Virus record (IMG/VR): IMGVR_UViG_3300047319_000924
Coordinates: 1 to 33,026 of that record
DNA: 33,026 bases
Reading direction: 5' to 3' (one strand)
Source of the DNA: a virus
The translations under genes were made by a program, and so were the position numbers. Each line of letters opens with the position of its first letter. The first letter of the stretch is position 1. Below the pieces are notes generated by a model that was given only the letters and a program-made list of their open reading frames with translations, was not told where the DNA came from and did not search any database. Positions 21,093 through 28,511 of the stretch are shown here, piece by piece.

Positions 21093-22288
21093 CACACCGG
21101 CTCCATCATTTCGTCGAAGGCCAGGTCGTCACCCGGTCCCACGCGGGCCAGTTTGGTCCCGGAGGATTTGCTCTCCACGAAGGGTTCGACGGCGCGCCAG
21201 ATCGAGGAACCCTTTTTAACCAGCTTCTCGATCTGGGCGGGGGACTTCAGTTCGGCTTTCCAGGCGTCCACCCCGGCGCTTGTCAGGGTCTGACTGACGG
21301 CGGCGGTGTCGGTCCATTTGCGCGTGGGACGCGTAGGCACTTCGGCCCAGCCCGGCACGCGCAAACCCTCCTTGATCCGCTCCAGGCCATAGTTCTTCAT
21401 GGCCTCGGCCCAGAGGATCACCTTCTCGGCCAGGGCCAGTCTCTCAGCGAGGGTATCGCTCTCGGCGCTGTCGTCGAACTGGGTCTTCGCGGCCTCGCGC
21501 GCGGCGCCCAGCAGCGCGGGACAGGCGTGCGCGACGGGACAGAACCGGCACCAGGAGCCCGTCACGAAGCGCGCGTTGGGATCTTCACAAGCCCGCACCG
21601 CCGGGACCAGAACCTCGTCCACCCAGATCACCACGTCCAGCGTCGTCAGATCCTGGGAGCGTATTTTCTCAGGCGTCCGGGCGTTCGGCTGTACCACGGT
21701 CAGCCTGATCCTGGCCGGCCACAAACCCTGAGCGGTCAACTCGGCCAGCACGCCCGCGCCGTAATACATAAGCTGCATGTTGTCGGTGACGTTCACCAAC
21801 ACGCCGGAGCCATTTTTATAGTCAACGATTTCGACGAAGTCCCCGGCGCGAAACTGCACGTCGCAGCGCCCAAACATCCTGACCGGCGGCGGCTCGCTGA
21901 CGGGAAAGTAGCTATCCAGAAACACGGTTTGCTCAACCAAAGGCGTGACCTTCAGTTCGCGCCGCCGAAAGTCCATGTAGTCCAGCATCATACGCACCCC
22001 GGCGATCATGTCGGCGTCAACCGTGATGTCATAGCCATCAACCTCGACCGTGACGCCCTCGCTGCCGGCCAGCCCGTCCCCGGGTCTGCCGCCCGCGTTC
22101 CAGATGCTGAAGGCTTGTTCGATCAGAGTATGCGCCACCGTGCCCGTGGCGGCGTGAATGGTCGGGGCCTTGTGCCGCTCACGCCGGGACAAACCAAAGC
22201 TACCGGGACAATGCGACCACCGGTCCATGCCCGACGCGCCCAGTTCCGAGTGCGCTGGCAGCGGGGTCCCCAGGTCAGCCACGTCCAC
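21092..22288 (-). CDS. DUF2800 PD-(D/E)XK nuclease with Cys cluster
   Basis: This 398-residue protein belongs to the RecB/Cas4-like phage nuclease group DUF2800. Visible residues: His in THTLIEQAF (motif I), D143 in GRCDV, D156 and K158 in VDYKNG, and QLMYYG after it. Cys27 (HCPGS) plus Cys247, Cys250 and Cys256 in WCRFCPVAHAC make the four-cysteine set expected to bind a 4Fe-4S cluster, as in Cas4 and AddB. The C-terminal part is helical and Lys-rich. It would process DNA ends during recombination-linked replication. It starts three bases after the preceding stop. Length and motifs are complete, so it should be active. Confidence 0.85.
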   Translation of the reverse strand: MDVADLGTPLPAHSELGASGMDRWSHCPGSFGLSRRERHKAPTIHAATGTVAHTLIEQAFSIWNAGGRPGDGLAGSEGVTVEVDGYDITVDADMIAGVRMMLDYMDFRRRELKVTPLVEQTVFLDSYFPVSEPPPVRMFGRCDVQFRAGDFVEIVDYKNGSGVLVNVTDNMQLMYYGAGVLAELTAQGLWPARIRLTVVQPNARTPEKIRSQDLTTLDVVIWVDEVLVPAVRACEDPNARFVTGSWCRFCPVAHACPALLGAAREAAKTQFDDSAESDTLAERLALAEKVILWAEAMKNYGLERIKEGLRVPGWAEVPTRPTRKWTDTAAVSQTLTSAGVDAWKAELKSPAQIEKLVKKGSSIWRAVEPFVESKSSGTKLARVGPGDDLAFDEMMEPV

Positions 22289-22290
22289 GC

Positions 22291-22926
22291 TCAGAGCCCC
22301 GGCGGGATTTTGATTTGCAGCGTCCGCGCCAGATCCAGGCTTTGCTTCCAGAGTCCGGGCGCGGCATCCAAAGGCAAATCAATGAACTTGGAAACCTTAT
22401 AGGTCTTCTGAAGGGCCTTCACCGCGTCGGCGCCGCCCTGGGCGAAGCACTGACGTAAGAGGACGATACTTCCGTCCATGCACTCCTTGGGGGTGCGCAC
22501 ACGCTCCACGGGTTCAGCGGGTTTGGCGTCGGGACCGGGCGGCAACGGCGCGTCATCATCAGCGTCGTCCCCGAAAGGATCACCCGTGCCAGGACCACCC
22601 CCGGCGCCCAGGAGAGGATCGTCGGCCTGGGCGGCTTTCGCCTCAGCGTCGGCCTTCTCCTTGGCGGCGCGGCGTTCGGCGGTGCGGTCCCGCACGCGTT
22701 TGGCGGGCGGTGCCTGGGATGGCGCCGGTCCCGGCGACGGATCAAGATCAGGCAAGGGATCGTCCGGCTGATCGTCCGGCGGTTCAGGCGACAGGACCGT
22801 GACCGGCACGTCCCGGTTACGCAGTTCGGTCAGTATAAAGGATACCGTATCAAGCATACCCGCCGCCTCGTCAGGGCGCGTGGCATTGAAAATCAGATTG
22901 ACCGTGACGGTGACACCCTCTTGCAT
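22291..22926 (-). CDS. Hypothetical replication-operon protein with acidic Pro-rich linker
   Basis: This is a 211-residue protein read from ATG at 22926, which follows the helicase stop by one base. Residues 1-50 form a small beta/alpha unit (VTVTVNLIFNATRPDEAAGM, then SFILTELRNRDVPVTV). Residues 55-150 are a linker rich in Pro, Asp, Ala and Lys. The C-terminal 60 residues form a helical unit (LLRQCFAQGGADAVKALQKT, then KFIDLPLDAAPGLWKQ) resembling a short module seen at the end of several phage replication and recombination proteins. No catalytic motif is seen. Position between helicase and nuclease suggests an accessory role. Confidence 0.65.
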   Translation of the reverse strand: MQEGVTVTVNLIFNATRPDEAAGMLDTVSFILTELRNRDVPVTVLSPEPPDDQPDDPLPDLDPSPGPAPSQAPPAKRVRDRTAERRAAKEKADAEAKAAQADDPLLGAGGGPGTGDPFGDDADDDAPLPPGPDAKPAEPVERVRTPKECMDGSIVLLRQCFAQGGADAVKALQKTYKVSKFIDLPLDAAPGLWKQSLDLARTLQIKIPPGL

Positions 22927-22927
22927 T

Positions 22928-23524
22928 TCACTTGTCCTTGTCGGCTGTTTCGTAGAGGGGCAGGAGTTCGCTCGCCTTGCGGCGAAAGGCACGCATGATG
23001 CGCTGATCCAAAGACCCAGGCACATACAGGAAACTCGCCAGCACCGGGCGGACCTGCCCCATCCGCCACGCTCTGGCGATGACCTGTTCATTTTCGCCGG
23101 GGACCCAACTGGGTTCGACAATGCCGATATGCGCGGCGGCGGTGAGCGTGATCGCCGTGCCCGCCGCTTTGATCTGTCCTATGAAGACCCGGGTCGCGGG
23201 ATCGTGCTGGAACCGCCGGACCGCGATAGTCCTGTCCCGGGTCGCCGTGGCGCCCGTGATGGTTACAGGGTTAAAGTCCAATAATAGTTTCCCCAGCGTG
23301 GCGATGACCTCCACGTGCCACGCGAACAGCAGGATTTTATCAACGCCAGTATTTAGCTTTTCCCGCGCCCACTCCGCCGATGGCGCGGCCTTGGCCTCGC
23401 CCAGCATACGGCGCAGGGTCGCGAGATGTAGTTCTTCAGACTGTAACAGTTCGGGCAGCGCGTCCACCGGGACGGCCATGAGCAGATCCGTGATATCCCG
23501 TTGGGACAGGCCGGGCGCGATCAT
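22928..23524 (-). CDS. SNF2-type helicase, C-terminal lobe
   Basis: This is a 198-residue protein covering the second RecA-like lobe of an SNF2 helicase. It has KILLFAWHVEVIATL (motif IV area), VTITGATATRDRTIAVRRF, FIGQIKAAGTAITLTAA (motif V), and ARAWRMGQ (motif VI, where QxxRxxRxGQ is usual). Its ATG overlaps the stop of the N-terminal-lobe gene as ATGA. The lobe is incomplete alone and must pair with the preceding product. Upstream of the ATG this frame remains open and reads as a basic helical stretch, so a single frameshift would join the two halves. Confidence 0.8.
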   Translation of the reverse strand: MIAPGLSQRDITDLLMAVPVDALPELLQSEELHLATLRRMLGEAKAAPSAEWAREKLNTGVDKILLFAWHVEVIATLGKLLLDFNPVTITGATATRDRTIAVRRFQHDPATRVFIGQIKAAGTAITLTAAAHIGIVEPSWVPGENEQVIARAWRMGQVRPVLASFLYVPGSLDQRIMRAFRRKASELLPLYETADKDK

Positions 23525-24405
23525 GGCGCGCCGGTCCTGGCGAAGCCTTCTCCGAAGGAGCCGGGACCATGACGAACCAGCAAGGGCACGTCTTCGACCT
23601 GCAACGGAGGAAGTTCGCCCAACACATCACGCCGCCGACGCCGCAGAATGACCGGCGCGAACGCCTCACGCAAAACGTCCTGTCCCTGGGACCCGTGGAT
23701 GCTTCGGCCCCAGGCGCCGTCCGTGTATTTGGTGTAGCGTTCCTCAAAGTCGGTCTGCCCCAGGGACTTGCCATCGGGGGTCAGCAGCAGGTCGGGCCAG
23801 AACGTCCTGTAATGCGGGAACAACTCGCCCGCGTGGTTGGGCGTGGGCGAGCCCGTGAGCAACAACACCCTGTTCGCCGTGGACTGTATGCCCCGGTGCC
23901 CGAACCTGTCCCCGTAGATCGCCCGGGTGCGGTTGGACGAGCCTTCCTTGAGGTAGTGGGCCTCATCCAGGATCAGCAGGTCCCAGGCGCGTTCGCGCAA
24001 CGGCCCGGCCCAGCGGCGCATGGTGGCGCCGTGGCTGAACGTATCATAACTCAGGATCAGGAAAATCTGGTCGTCCAGCAGGCTGTCCGGGAACGCGTTG
24101 TGCGACGGGACGCGCGCGTAGTGCGCCATCTCGGGCCACCACCTGCGTATCTCCAAAGGCCAGGACACGCGGCCTATGGCCGGCGCGATGGTCAGGACGC
24201 GCGACGCGAACAAAGCTTTCGCGATCAGGATGGCCTGGAGGGATTTACCCAGGCCCGGGTCATCCGCGAGCATCGCCGCGCGGTGTCCCACCTGTGCGTT
24301 AACCTGTGTGTTGTGTGTATGTTTTGGGGACAGAACGTCCAACACGAACTTCACGCCGTCCAGTTGGTAGGGTCGAGGCGACGGGACAAGTCCCTGATTT
24401 CGCAT
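23521..24405 (-). CDS. SNF2-type helicase, N-terminal ATPase lobe
   Basis: This is a 294-residue protein with the first RecA-like lobe: a Q-motif-like RPYQLDGV (residues 11-18), Walker A DDPGLGKS (48-55), the DEAH box at 147-150 (LILDEAHYLKEG), and motif III LLLTGSPTPN. It continues to ILRRRRRDVLGELPPLQVED and then stops. Full-length phage SNF2 helicases of this kind have about 450-500 residues in one chain, so the protein is the front half only. The reader should treat this and the next gene as one helicase in two pieces. It would remodel or unwind DNA during replication or recombination. Upstream of the ATG lies a short GAGG site. Confidence 0.83.
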   Translation of the reverse strand: MRNQGLVPSPRPYQLDGVKFVLDVLSPKHTHNTQVNAQVGHRAAMLADDPGLGKSLQAILIAKALFASRVLTIAPAIGRVSWPLEIRRWWPEMAHYARVPSHNAFPDSLLDDQIFLILSYDTFSHGATMRRWAGPLRERAWDLLILDEAHYLKEGSSNRTRAIYGDRFGHRGIQSTANRVLLLTGSPTPNHAGELFPHYRTFWPDLLLTPDGKSLGQTDFEERYTKYTDGAWGRSIHGSQGQDVLREAFAPVILRRRRRDVLGELPPLQVEDVPLLVRHGPGSFGEGFARTGAP

Positions 24406-24486
24406 GGGATACCTCGATCCTGGAGGGTGAAGCCGGGGGAGCGCGTCTTGTTCTGGTTCCCGACACTAGACAGACTGTTGGGCGAG

Positions 24487-24969
24487 TCAACCCTGTTTTT
24501 TGTCCCCCATCCATTTAACACCACAGGAGGCGATCAGCGCGGCCTCGGCGCGATCATGGTCCCGCACCCGCTGAAAATAGTGTCCCGCGTCGGGGAACAG
24601 CCTCACCGCCATGGCCCTGGCCGCGCTCTTGTCCTGGCCCAGTTTCATGGCGCGCTTCCAGTCGCCGGGTGACACGAGATGCACCGGCACGCGAAGGGCG
24701 CCCAGCGCGCCCAGCACCACGCCATAACTACGTCCGAACGAGAAGACGCTGGACACACCCTGCTTGGGCATCGCGCCCACCCGTTCAATGAAACACACGT
24801 CAGGGTGGTTGTCCCGTATGATGTCCGCCACGAACACCGGGACCACTTCCTTGCGCGTGCCCGTGCCCGAGAGCGCCGTGGGCATGTCCCACACCATCAA
24901 CAGGTCCAGGCTCGTCTCGATGATGGCGAACGCACCCGTGAGCCCGGGATCAATCCCCATCACCCGCAT
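24487..24969 (-). CDS. RuvC-like Holliday junction resolvase
   Basis: This is a 160-residue protein of the RNase H-fold RuvC type. Acidic active-site residues are visible: D7 in GIDPGLTGAFA, E62 in CFIERVGAMP, and the pair in RDHDRAEAALIA near residues 138-141. The SSVFSFGRSYGVVLGAL segment after the second motif is also characteristic of RuvC-like proteins, and length is normal for phage members. It would cut four-way and branched DNA produced by recombination before packaging. Its start overlaps the end of the upstream HTH gene by 20 bases, and an 81-base gap separates it from the helicase gene. Confidence 0.9.
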   Translation of the reverse strand: MRVMGIDPGLTGAFAIIETSLDLLMVWDMPTALSGTGTRKEVVPVFVADIIRDNHPDVCFIERVGAMPKQGVSSVFSFGRSYGVVLGALGALRVPVHLVSPGDWKRAMKLGQDKSAARAMAVRLFPDAGHYFQRVRDHDRAEAALIASCGVKWMGDKKQG

Positions 24970-25234
24970 GGGTCAGCCCCCCGGCGACGGGCACGCCTTC
25001 GACGCCGAAAGGGTCCTGTTCGTCCACGAGAAGTTCACCGAGCGCGTGGCCGCGTTGGGTCATCATATAGATCAGCGGCACGATCCACGCCGCCGGGATT
25101 GATCTTCGTTGGCGCCACATCTGCACGGCGGCGTAGTTCAGGGGTGTCGCGGGCTCACCGCGCTGCAACAAATCCAACAGCGCCATGGGACCGCCCACGG
25201 CATCGAATATAAAAGGGACATCCAACGTGAGCAT
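24950..25234 (-). CDS. Cro/YdaS-like HTH protein heading the replication operon
   Basis: This 94-residue protein is the first gene of the minus-strand operon. The core FDAVGGPMALLDLL, then NYAAVQMWRQRRSIPAAWI, fits the small Cro/YdaS-type regulator family: a Gly-containing first helix, then a recognition helix followed by Trp and an Arg/Pro turn. The C-terminal part is acidic, then loses similarity. A Cro-like role at the divergent region, opposite the XRE gene across the gap, would be the usual lysis-lysogeny arrangement. A purine-rich site (AGGCGG) precedes the ATG. Confidence 0.68.
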   Translation of the reverse strand: MLTLDVPFIFDAVGGPMALLDLLQRGEPATPLNYAAVQMWRQRRSIPAAWIVPLIYMMTQRGHALGELLVDEQDPFGVEGVPVAGGLTHAGDGD

Positions 25235-25396
25235 GACCGCCTGGTTCTCCCGACGTTGTGAGGGGGGCGTGGGCCGGACACTGTAAGGACGGTGTCACAA
25301 CCCGTCCATACCAAAAACACACAACGCCGGGGTTATGTTCCACCGAGTCGGCCATGGAATAACGGGGATAATGTTGAAAACGGCACAACAATGGTT

Positions 25397-25424
25397 GACA
25401 AAACAACACGGGGGTTGTTTTGTC
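25397..25424. promoter_or_regulatory. Perfect palindrome, likely operator
   Basis: Arms GACAAAACAAC (25397-25407) and GTTGTTTTGTC (25414-25424) are perfectly complementary with a 6-base spacer. AT-rich arms in a GC-rich genome, at the centre of a divergent gap, fit a repressor operator better than a terminator. The XRE or the Cro-like protein are the candidate binders. Confidence 0.65.
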
Positions 25425-25485
25425 CCGATAGGAGATTGCCTAGGGCGCTCTCCTTGACCATCGCGACGTGCCCCCCACGCGCTCC

Positions 25486-25501
25486 TTGACTATCTTGTCA
25501 A
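25486..25501. promoter_or_regulatory. TTGAC-N6-GTCAA inverted repeat
   Basis: A 5-bp-arm inverted repeat with the same 6-base spacer as the large palindrome lies 24 bases before the regulator ATG. It is short, so chance cannot be excluded, but the shared spacing and TTGAC core suggest a second operator for the same dimeric protein. Confidence 0.4.
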
Positions 25502-25525
25502 ATGGCAAAAAGGGCTTAACTCACC

Positions 25526-26188
25526 ATGTTCAACGACCCTGACCACCACTCAATCGCTTCCCCGGCTAACCGAGTAACTCACCCCATGACTACTATCCCC
25601 TACCGCATGAAGCGTTCCATCGCCATGGCCACGGCGCTGGCGCCGGCCAACCCAGAACTTGAAAAGTTCCGCGACAACCTGATCAAAGGCATGGCAGCCA
25701 GGCATATGTCCGGTTCGGACGTGGCCCGTGCCGTCTGGGGCGTCAAAACCGACGCCCGGGGCAAACAAGTCGCGAGAAATCGCGACCGCATGACCCACTA
25801 TCTGGCCGGGCGCGGCTACCCGCGTCCCGAGACCGTGTTGAAGCTGGCCGAGGTTCTGGGCCTGGACCCGAAGGACCTGGAGCGCGAACCCGGCAAAGCC
25901 GCGATCCCGCCGCCCTTCGTCTGGGGCGACGCCGGCCCGTCCCCCGCATCGGGACAACAACCCGCCAGCGAAGGGACCGGCGCGCCGGTCCCGTCGCCGT
26001 CTCGGACCCCGGGAACCAGCGCGTTCAGGTTCGACGTGCAAACCCTGGGACGCGTGCATTTCCACTATGACAAACTGGTGGACATGCGGCTGGCGATCCG
26101 GCTGTTCGACGCGATCCGCGCGATAGACCCGGAGTTCCACGATCTGGGGCCGGGACCGGTCCCGGACGGCAAACCGCCGGAAGATTGA
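25526..26188 (+). CDS. XRE-type regulator, candidate phage repressor
   Basis: This is a 220-residue protein. The helix-turn-helix lies at about residues 47-117: FRDNLIKGMAARHMSGSDVA starts the fold, and RPETVLKLAEVLGLDPKDLE closes it as in XRE proteins. A Pro/Ser linker follows, then a C-terminal helical unit (YDKLVDMRLAIRLFDAIRAI). There is no S24 peptidase Ser-Lys pair, so it is not a LexA-cleaved CI protein; induction, if any, must work differently. The ATG at 25526 has a weak AAGGG site; the next in-frame ATG at 25586 has the same preceding sequence type (AACTCACC), so the true start is uncertain. It is the first gene of the plus lysogeny group. Confidence 0.72.
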   Translation: MFNDPDHHSIASPANRVTHPMTTIPYRMKRSIAMATALAPANPELEKFRDNLIKGMAARHMSGSDVARAVWGVKTDARGKQVARNRDRMTHYLAGRGYPRPETVLKLAEVLGLDPKDLEREPGKAAIPPPFVWGDAGPSPASGQQPASEGTGAPVPSPSRTPGTSAFRFDVQTLGRVHFHYDKLVDMRLAIRLFDAIRAIDPEFHDLGPGPVPDGKPPED

Positions 26189-26196
26189 GCCCCCAC

Positions 26197-26607
26197 GTGA
26201 TCGAACTGCTCACGCAGCGGGAAGCCGCCGCGCTGTTGCGCTGCGGGCTCTCCAAGATCCAGGCGCTGCGCCGCGACGGCAAGCTGCCTTATTTGCCGGG
26301 ACGACCGGTTCTCATACTCAAACAGGATATTGAAAAGTGGCTCTCAAAAAACATCAAATCAGCAAGCGGACCGGTATCGCCAAACCCGACCGGAGCCGTC
26401 GCCGCCCCGGCGAAAGCGCCATCGAGTGGACGGTTCGCACTGCCTGGCTTTCCCCCAACGCGACCGGCAAATGGGTCATCAAATACACCATCGCCACCGA
26501 CACGCCGGACGGTAAAACCACCTACCGGACATCGGAACAATCCACCCGGGCCACCGACAAGATCGCGGCGGAAGACTATTTCACCCGTTGGCGGGACCAC
26601 GCGCTAA
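26197..26607 (+). CDS. Excisionase-like HTH protein overlapping the integrase
   Basis: The frame opens at GTG 26197 or at an earlier TTG (26185) that overlaps the repressor stop. The first 50 residues are a classic small MerR/excisionase-type domain: LLTQREAAALLRCGLSKIQA, then RRDGKLPYLPGRPVLI and a helix ending in EKWL. Such proteins bend DNA at attachment sites and steer the integrase towards excision. Beyond about residue 50 the sequence turns into Pro/Ser/Thr/Arg-rich material running 271 bases inside the integrase gene in another frame. That part looks like a shadow rather than a domain. The functional protein is probably the first 55-60 residues, with a missing stop or a frame change into the integrase as possible explanations. 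Confidence 0.6.
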   Translation: MIELLTQREAAALLRCGLSKIQALRRDGKLPYLPGRPVLILKQDIEKWLSKNIKSASGPVSPNPTGAVAAPAKAPSSGRFALPGFPPTRPANGSSNTPSPPTRRTVKPPTGHRNNPPGPPTRSRRKTISPVGGTTR

Positions 26608-27542
26608 GCCTGAAACAGAATGGTATCACGCGATACACGTTCCGTGACGTGGCCAGCGCCTACAAGACCACACGCACGCAACGGTTCTCCGACGCGAACG
26701 ACCAGAAAGCGCGCCAGCTTTGTGACTGGCTGGGCGATGATCCGGTGGACGCCATTCAGGAACGCCGCCTGGACGAGCTACACGCCATCCTAACGGCGGA
26801 AGGCTACGCGCCGGGCACGGTGCGGAACTTCCTGTCCGTGGCGCTGACTTTGCTACGTTACGCTGAGCGCAACGACATGGTCCCGAAGAACTCCACGCCC
26901 CGCTACAGGATGCCATCCGTGCCCGACTCAAAACCGCACGCGCTAACCCAGGAACAGGACGCCATGACGTTCGCCGCCGCCGCCGCGTGGGGCCAGGACA
27001 GCCAGGACCCGGTAAAACTCAGGACCGGCTTGTTTGTCTGCATCGCGCTGGACACCGCGCAGCGCCGCGAGGCCATACTTAAACTCACCTGGGAGCGGAT
27101 CGACCTGAAGAACGAACTGATCGACTTCACGGACCCAAAGCACGCACCCAAAAACAAGCGGCGTTGTGACGCCATGCCGATCATGCCCCGCCTCATGAAC
27201 GTGCTGAACCGCGCGGCGCTCACCGCCAGGAAGAACCCGGCGGGCGAGTCCACCGGGCTTGTGTTCCCCACGCATCGCCTGTGGGAGGGCTTCGTGGCGT
27301 TCCGGGACGCGGCGGGCCTGCCCGCGTGGTTCACCCCGCATACCTGCCGGCACACCTGGGTCACGCTGGCGATGGGCACACAGATGCCGCTCCAAACAAT
27401 TTCAGACATGACCGGGGACAGCGTGGCGACGCTCCAAAAGACATACACGCATGTCCACGTAAATACTCACCGCGAAAACCTGAAGCGGTTTCTCTATCAC
27501 GTCCACGCCAGTCCGCCTTCACCGCCCGGAGCGAACTCATGA
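26337..27542 (+). CDS. int: Tyrosine site-specific integrase
   Basis: This 401-residue protein inserts the phage genome at an attachment site through a 3'-phosphotyrosine link. Catalytic residues are visible: Arg243 in AQRREAILKLTWERI, His335 and Arg338 in HTCRHTWVTLAMG, and the nucleophile Tyr370 in QKTYTHVHV. The N-terminal part includes an AP2-like beta region (GKWVIKYTIATDTPDGK) and a SAM-like core-binding domain (about 95-190). The start is GTG at 26337, inside the HTH gene. Its stop overlaps the next ATG. The integrase makes the element temperate, or recently so. The attachment site could not be recognised in this window. Confidence 0.93.
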   Translation: MALKKHQISKRTGIAKPDRSRRRPGESAIEWTVRTAWLSPNATGKWVIKYTIATDTPDGKTTYRTSEQSTRATDKIAAEDYFTRWRDHALSLKQNGITRYTFRDVASAYKTTRTQRFSDANDQKARQLCDWLGDDPVDAIQERRLDELHAILTAEGYAPGTVRNFLSVALTLLRYAERNDMVPKNSTPRYRMPSVPDSKPHALTQEQDAMTFAAAAAWGQDSQDPVKLRTGLFVCIALDTAQRREAILKLTWERIDLKNELIDFTDPKHAPKNKRRCDAMPIMPRLMNVLNRAALTARKNPAGESTGLVFPTHRLWEGFVAFRDAAGLPAWFTPHTCRHTWVTLAMGTQMPLQTISDMTGDSVATLQKTYTHVHVNTHRENLKRFLYHVHASPPSPPGANS

Positions 27543-27760
27543 GCGCGAGCCTTCCGCTGCCCACGACCGAGCAAACCCAACGCGCCAAATGGGACCTGTT
27601 ACTGCTCGACATCGAGGCGCGCACCGAACAGGTCCGCCAACTCAAGACGTTCGAGGGAAGGCGGCTGCTGATCCAGGGGCTGACCGCCGGGGGCGTGCTG
27701 CTGGGCGCGGGCGCGGCGGTGGGGGCGGCGCTCACGGCGTTGCTCACGCATGTCCACTGA
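27539..27760 (+). CDS. Small protein with C-terminal membrane segment
   Basis: This is a 73-residue protein whose ATG overlaps the integrase stop (ATGA). The first 45 residues are a polar, charged helix (AKWDLLLLDIEARTEQVRQL). Residues 48-70 are a Gly/Ala/Leu-rich hydrophobic stretch (GLTAGGVLLGAGAAVGAALT) that would span the membrane, ending in Thr-His-Val-His. A tail-anchored protein is indicated. It could be a superinfection-exclusion or lysogenic conversion protein or a holin-like accessory protein, but nothing specific is recognised. It overlaps the next gene by 11 bases. Confidence 0.7.
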   Translation: MSASLPLPTTEQTQRAKWDLLLLDIEARTEQVRQLKTFEGRRLLIQGLTAGGVLLGAGAAVGAALTALLTHVH

Positions 27761-27989
27761 GCCGCCCCCCACGCTGAACGATCCGCCCTGGGGTCCCACG
27801 CCCCTGACGCCGAGGGAGCGCGCGATCCTGGAGTTGTATCGCAGGCACGGTTGCCTTCCCGCCACGGGGGGCAACCGGGAACGCCGCCTGACCGGGCTGG
27901 GCTACCTGCGGGAGATCCCGGAAGGACCCACGAGCGGCTGGCTGGAGATTACCCCAAACGGCATCCTGGCGCTCACCCCCCTGGAGTAA
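27750..27989 (+). CDS. Small winged-helix-like hypothetical protein
   Basis: This is a 79-residue protein. The central part LTPRERAILELYRRHGCLPA, then RERRLTGLGYLREIPEGPT, followed by a strand pair (GWLEITPNGILAL), reads as a winged helix with a wing at the end. The start overlaps the previous gene by 11 bases. It has no signal peptide. Function is unknown; a small DNA-binding accessory of the lysogeny module is the likeliest guess. Confidence 0.68.
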   Translation: MSTEPPPTLNDPPWGPTPLTPRERAILELYRRHGCLPATGGNRERRLTGLGYLREIPEGPTSGWLEITPNGILALTPLE

Positions 27990-27998
27990 CCCAACCCC

Positions 27999-28202
27999 AT
28001 GATTACAGCCCTGTTGACCGACCCGAACGGCAAGACGTTCATTGCGATCGGCCTGAGTTTCGAGAACCTGAGATGGCTGCGCGCGAAGCCGCTGGACGTT
28101 CATATCAGGATCGAGGGCGCGAGCCTTGGCCTGTCGCGTGACATCGTCATCACGGCGGGGGAGACCGAGGACGCCATCGTGGACGCACTCAGGAGGGGCT
28201 AA
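27999..28202 (+). CDS. Small hypothetical protein before terminator
   Basis: This is a 67-residue protein with alternating strands and one helix (ITALLTDPNGKTFIAIGLSF, then FENLRWLRAKPLDVHIRIEG, then TEDAIVDALRRG). It has a compact alpha/beta look and no known motif. It lies nine bases after the previous stop and is followed after five bases by a strong terminator, so it closes the lysogeny operon. Confidence 0.7.
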   Translation: MITALLTDPNGKTFIAIGLSFENLRWLRAKPLDVHIRIEGASLGLSRDIVITAGETEDAIVDALRRG

Positions 28203-28207
28203 CGCAG

Positions 28208-28241
28208 AAACGCCCGGCGGTGTGACTGGCGCCGGGCGTTT
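28208..28241 (+). terminator. Strong terminator after lysogeny operon
   Basis: Arms AAACGCCCGGCG (28208-28219) and CGCCGGGCGTTT (28230-28241) pair perfectly over 12 bp with a 10-base loop. A-tract and T-tract ends make it bidirectional. It starts five bases after the preceding stop codon. Confidence 0.85.
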
Positions 28242-28244
28242 GAG

Positions 28245-28272
28245 TTCCGTCGCACACCCCTGCGCGACGGAA
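28245..28272 (+). terminator. Second tandem hairpin
   Basis: TTCCGTCGC (28245-28253) and GCGACGGAA (28264-28272) pair perfectly over 9 bp with a 10-base loop, directly after the first terminator. It may back up termination or mark the beginning of the primase control region. Confidence 0.55.
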
Positions 28273-28370
28273 TACGGTCCTGCAACCCCGCCCACGCGGA
28301 CAGAACCCGCGCGAGTGGAAAGCCACGCACATTTAGTTCGCCGCGCGCCGCGCCGCAAGGCTCATCTTAT

Positions 28371-28387
28371 TTTCGCATTGTCGCTTT
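28371..28387 (+). repeat. 17-bp repeat, copy 1 (TTTCGCATTGTCGCTTT)
   Basis: This is identical to 31135-31151 and 31176-31192. This copy lies in the 309-base gap before the primase-helicase gene, 124 bases upstream of its ATG, in the same orientation as the gene. Confidence 0.85.
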
Positions 28388-28511
28388 CGGCGGCTTGACC
28401 CGTGTCGGTCGCGGGCACAGGGTCGCCGCCCCGCGCGAACAACACGCGCGAGACACATACGGACCCAGCAACCTCGCACGGAAAGGAGCGCCACGCGGCG
28501 CGCGATCCCCC

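Larger units (their letters stand above)
25235..25525. promoter_or_regulatory. Divergent control region between lysogeny and replication genes
   Basis: This 291-base gap holds the starts of the minus replication operon and the plus regulator/integrase genes. It contains the palindrome at 25397-25424, an inverted TTGAC/GTCAA pair at 25486-25501, and a direct repeat: GCGCTCTCCTTGACCATC at 25445-25462 resembles GCGCTCCTTGACTATC at 25479-25494. TTGACA at 25395-25400 is a candidate -35, but no convincing -10 follows at 17 bases. I see operators rather than exact promoters. Confidence 0.6.

Noticed and set aside
23569-24672. Long plus-strand frame opposite the helicase and resolvase genes
   Set aside because: It spans two real minus-strand genes and shows only shadow composition.
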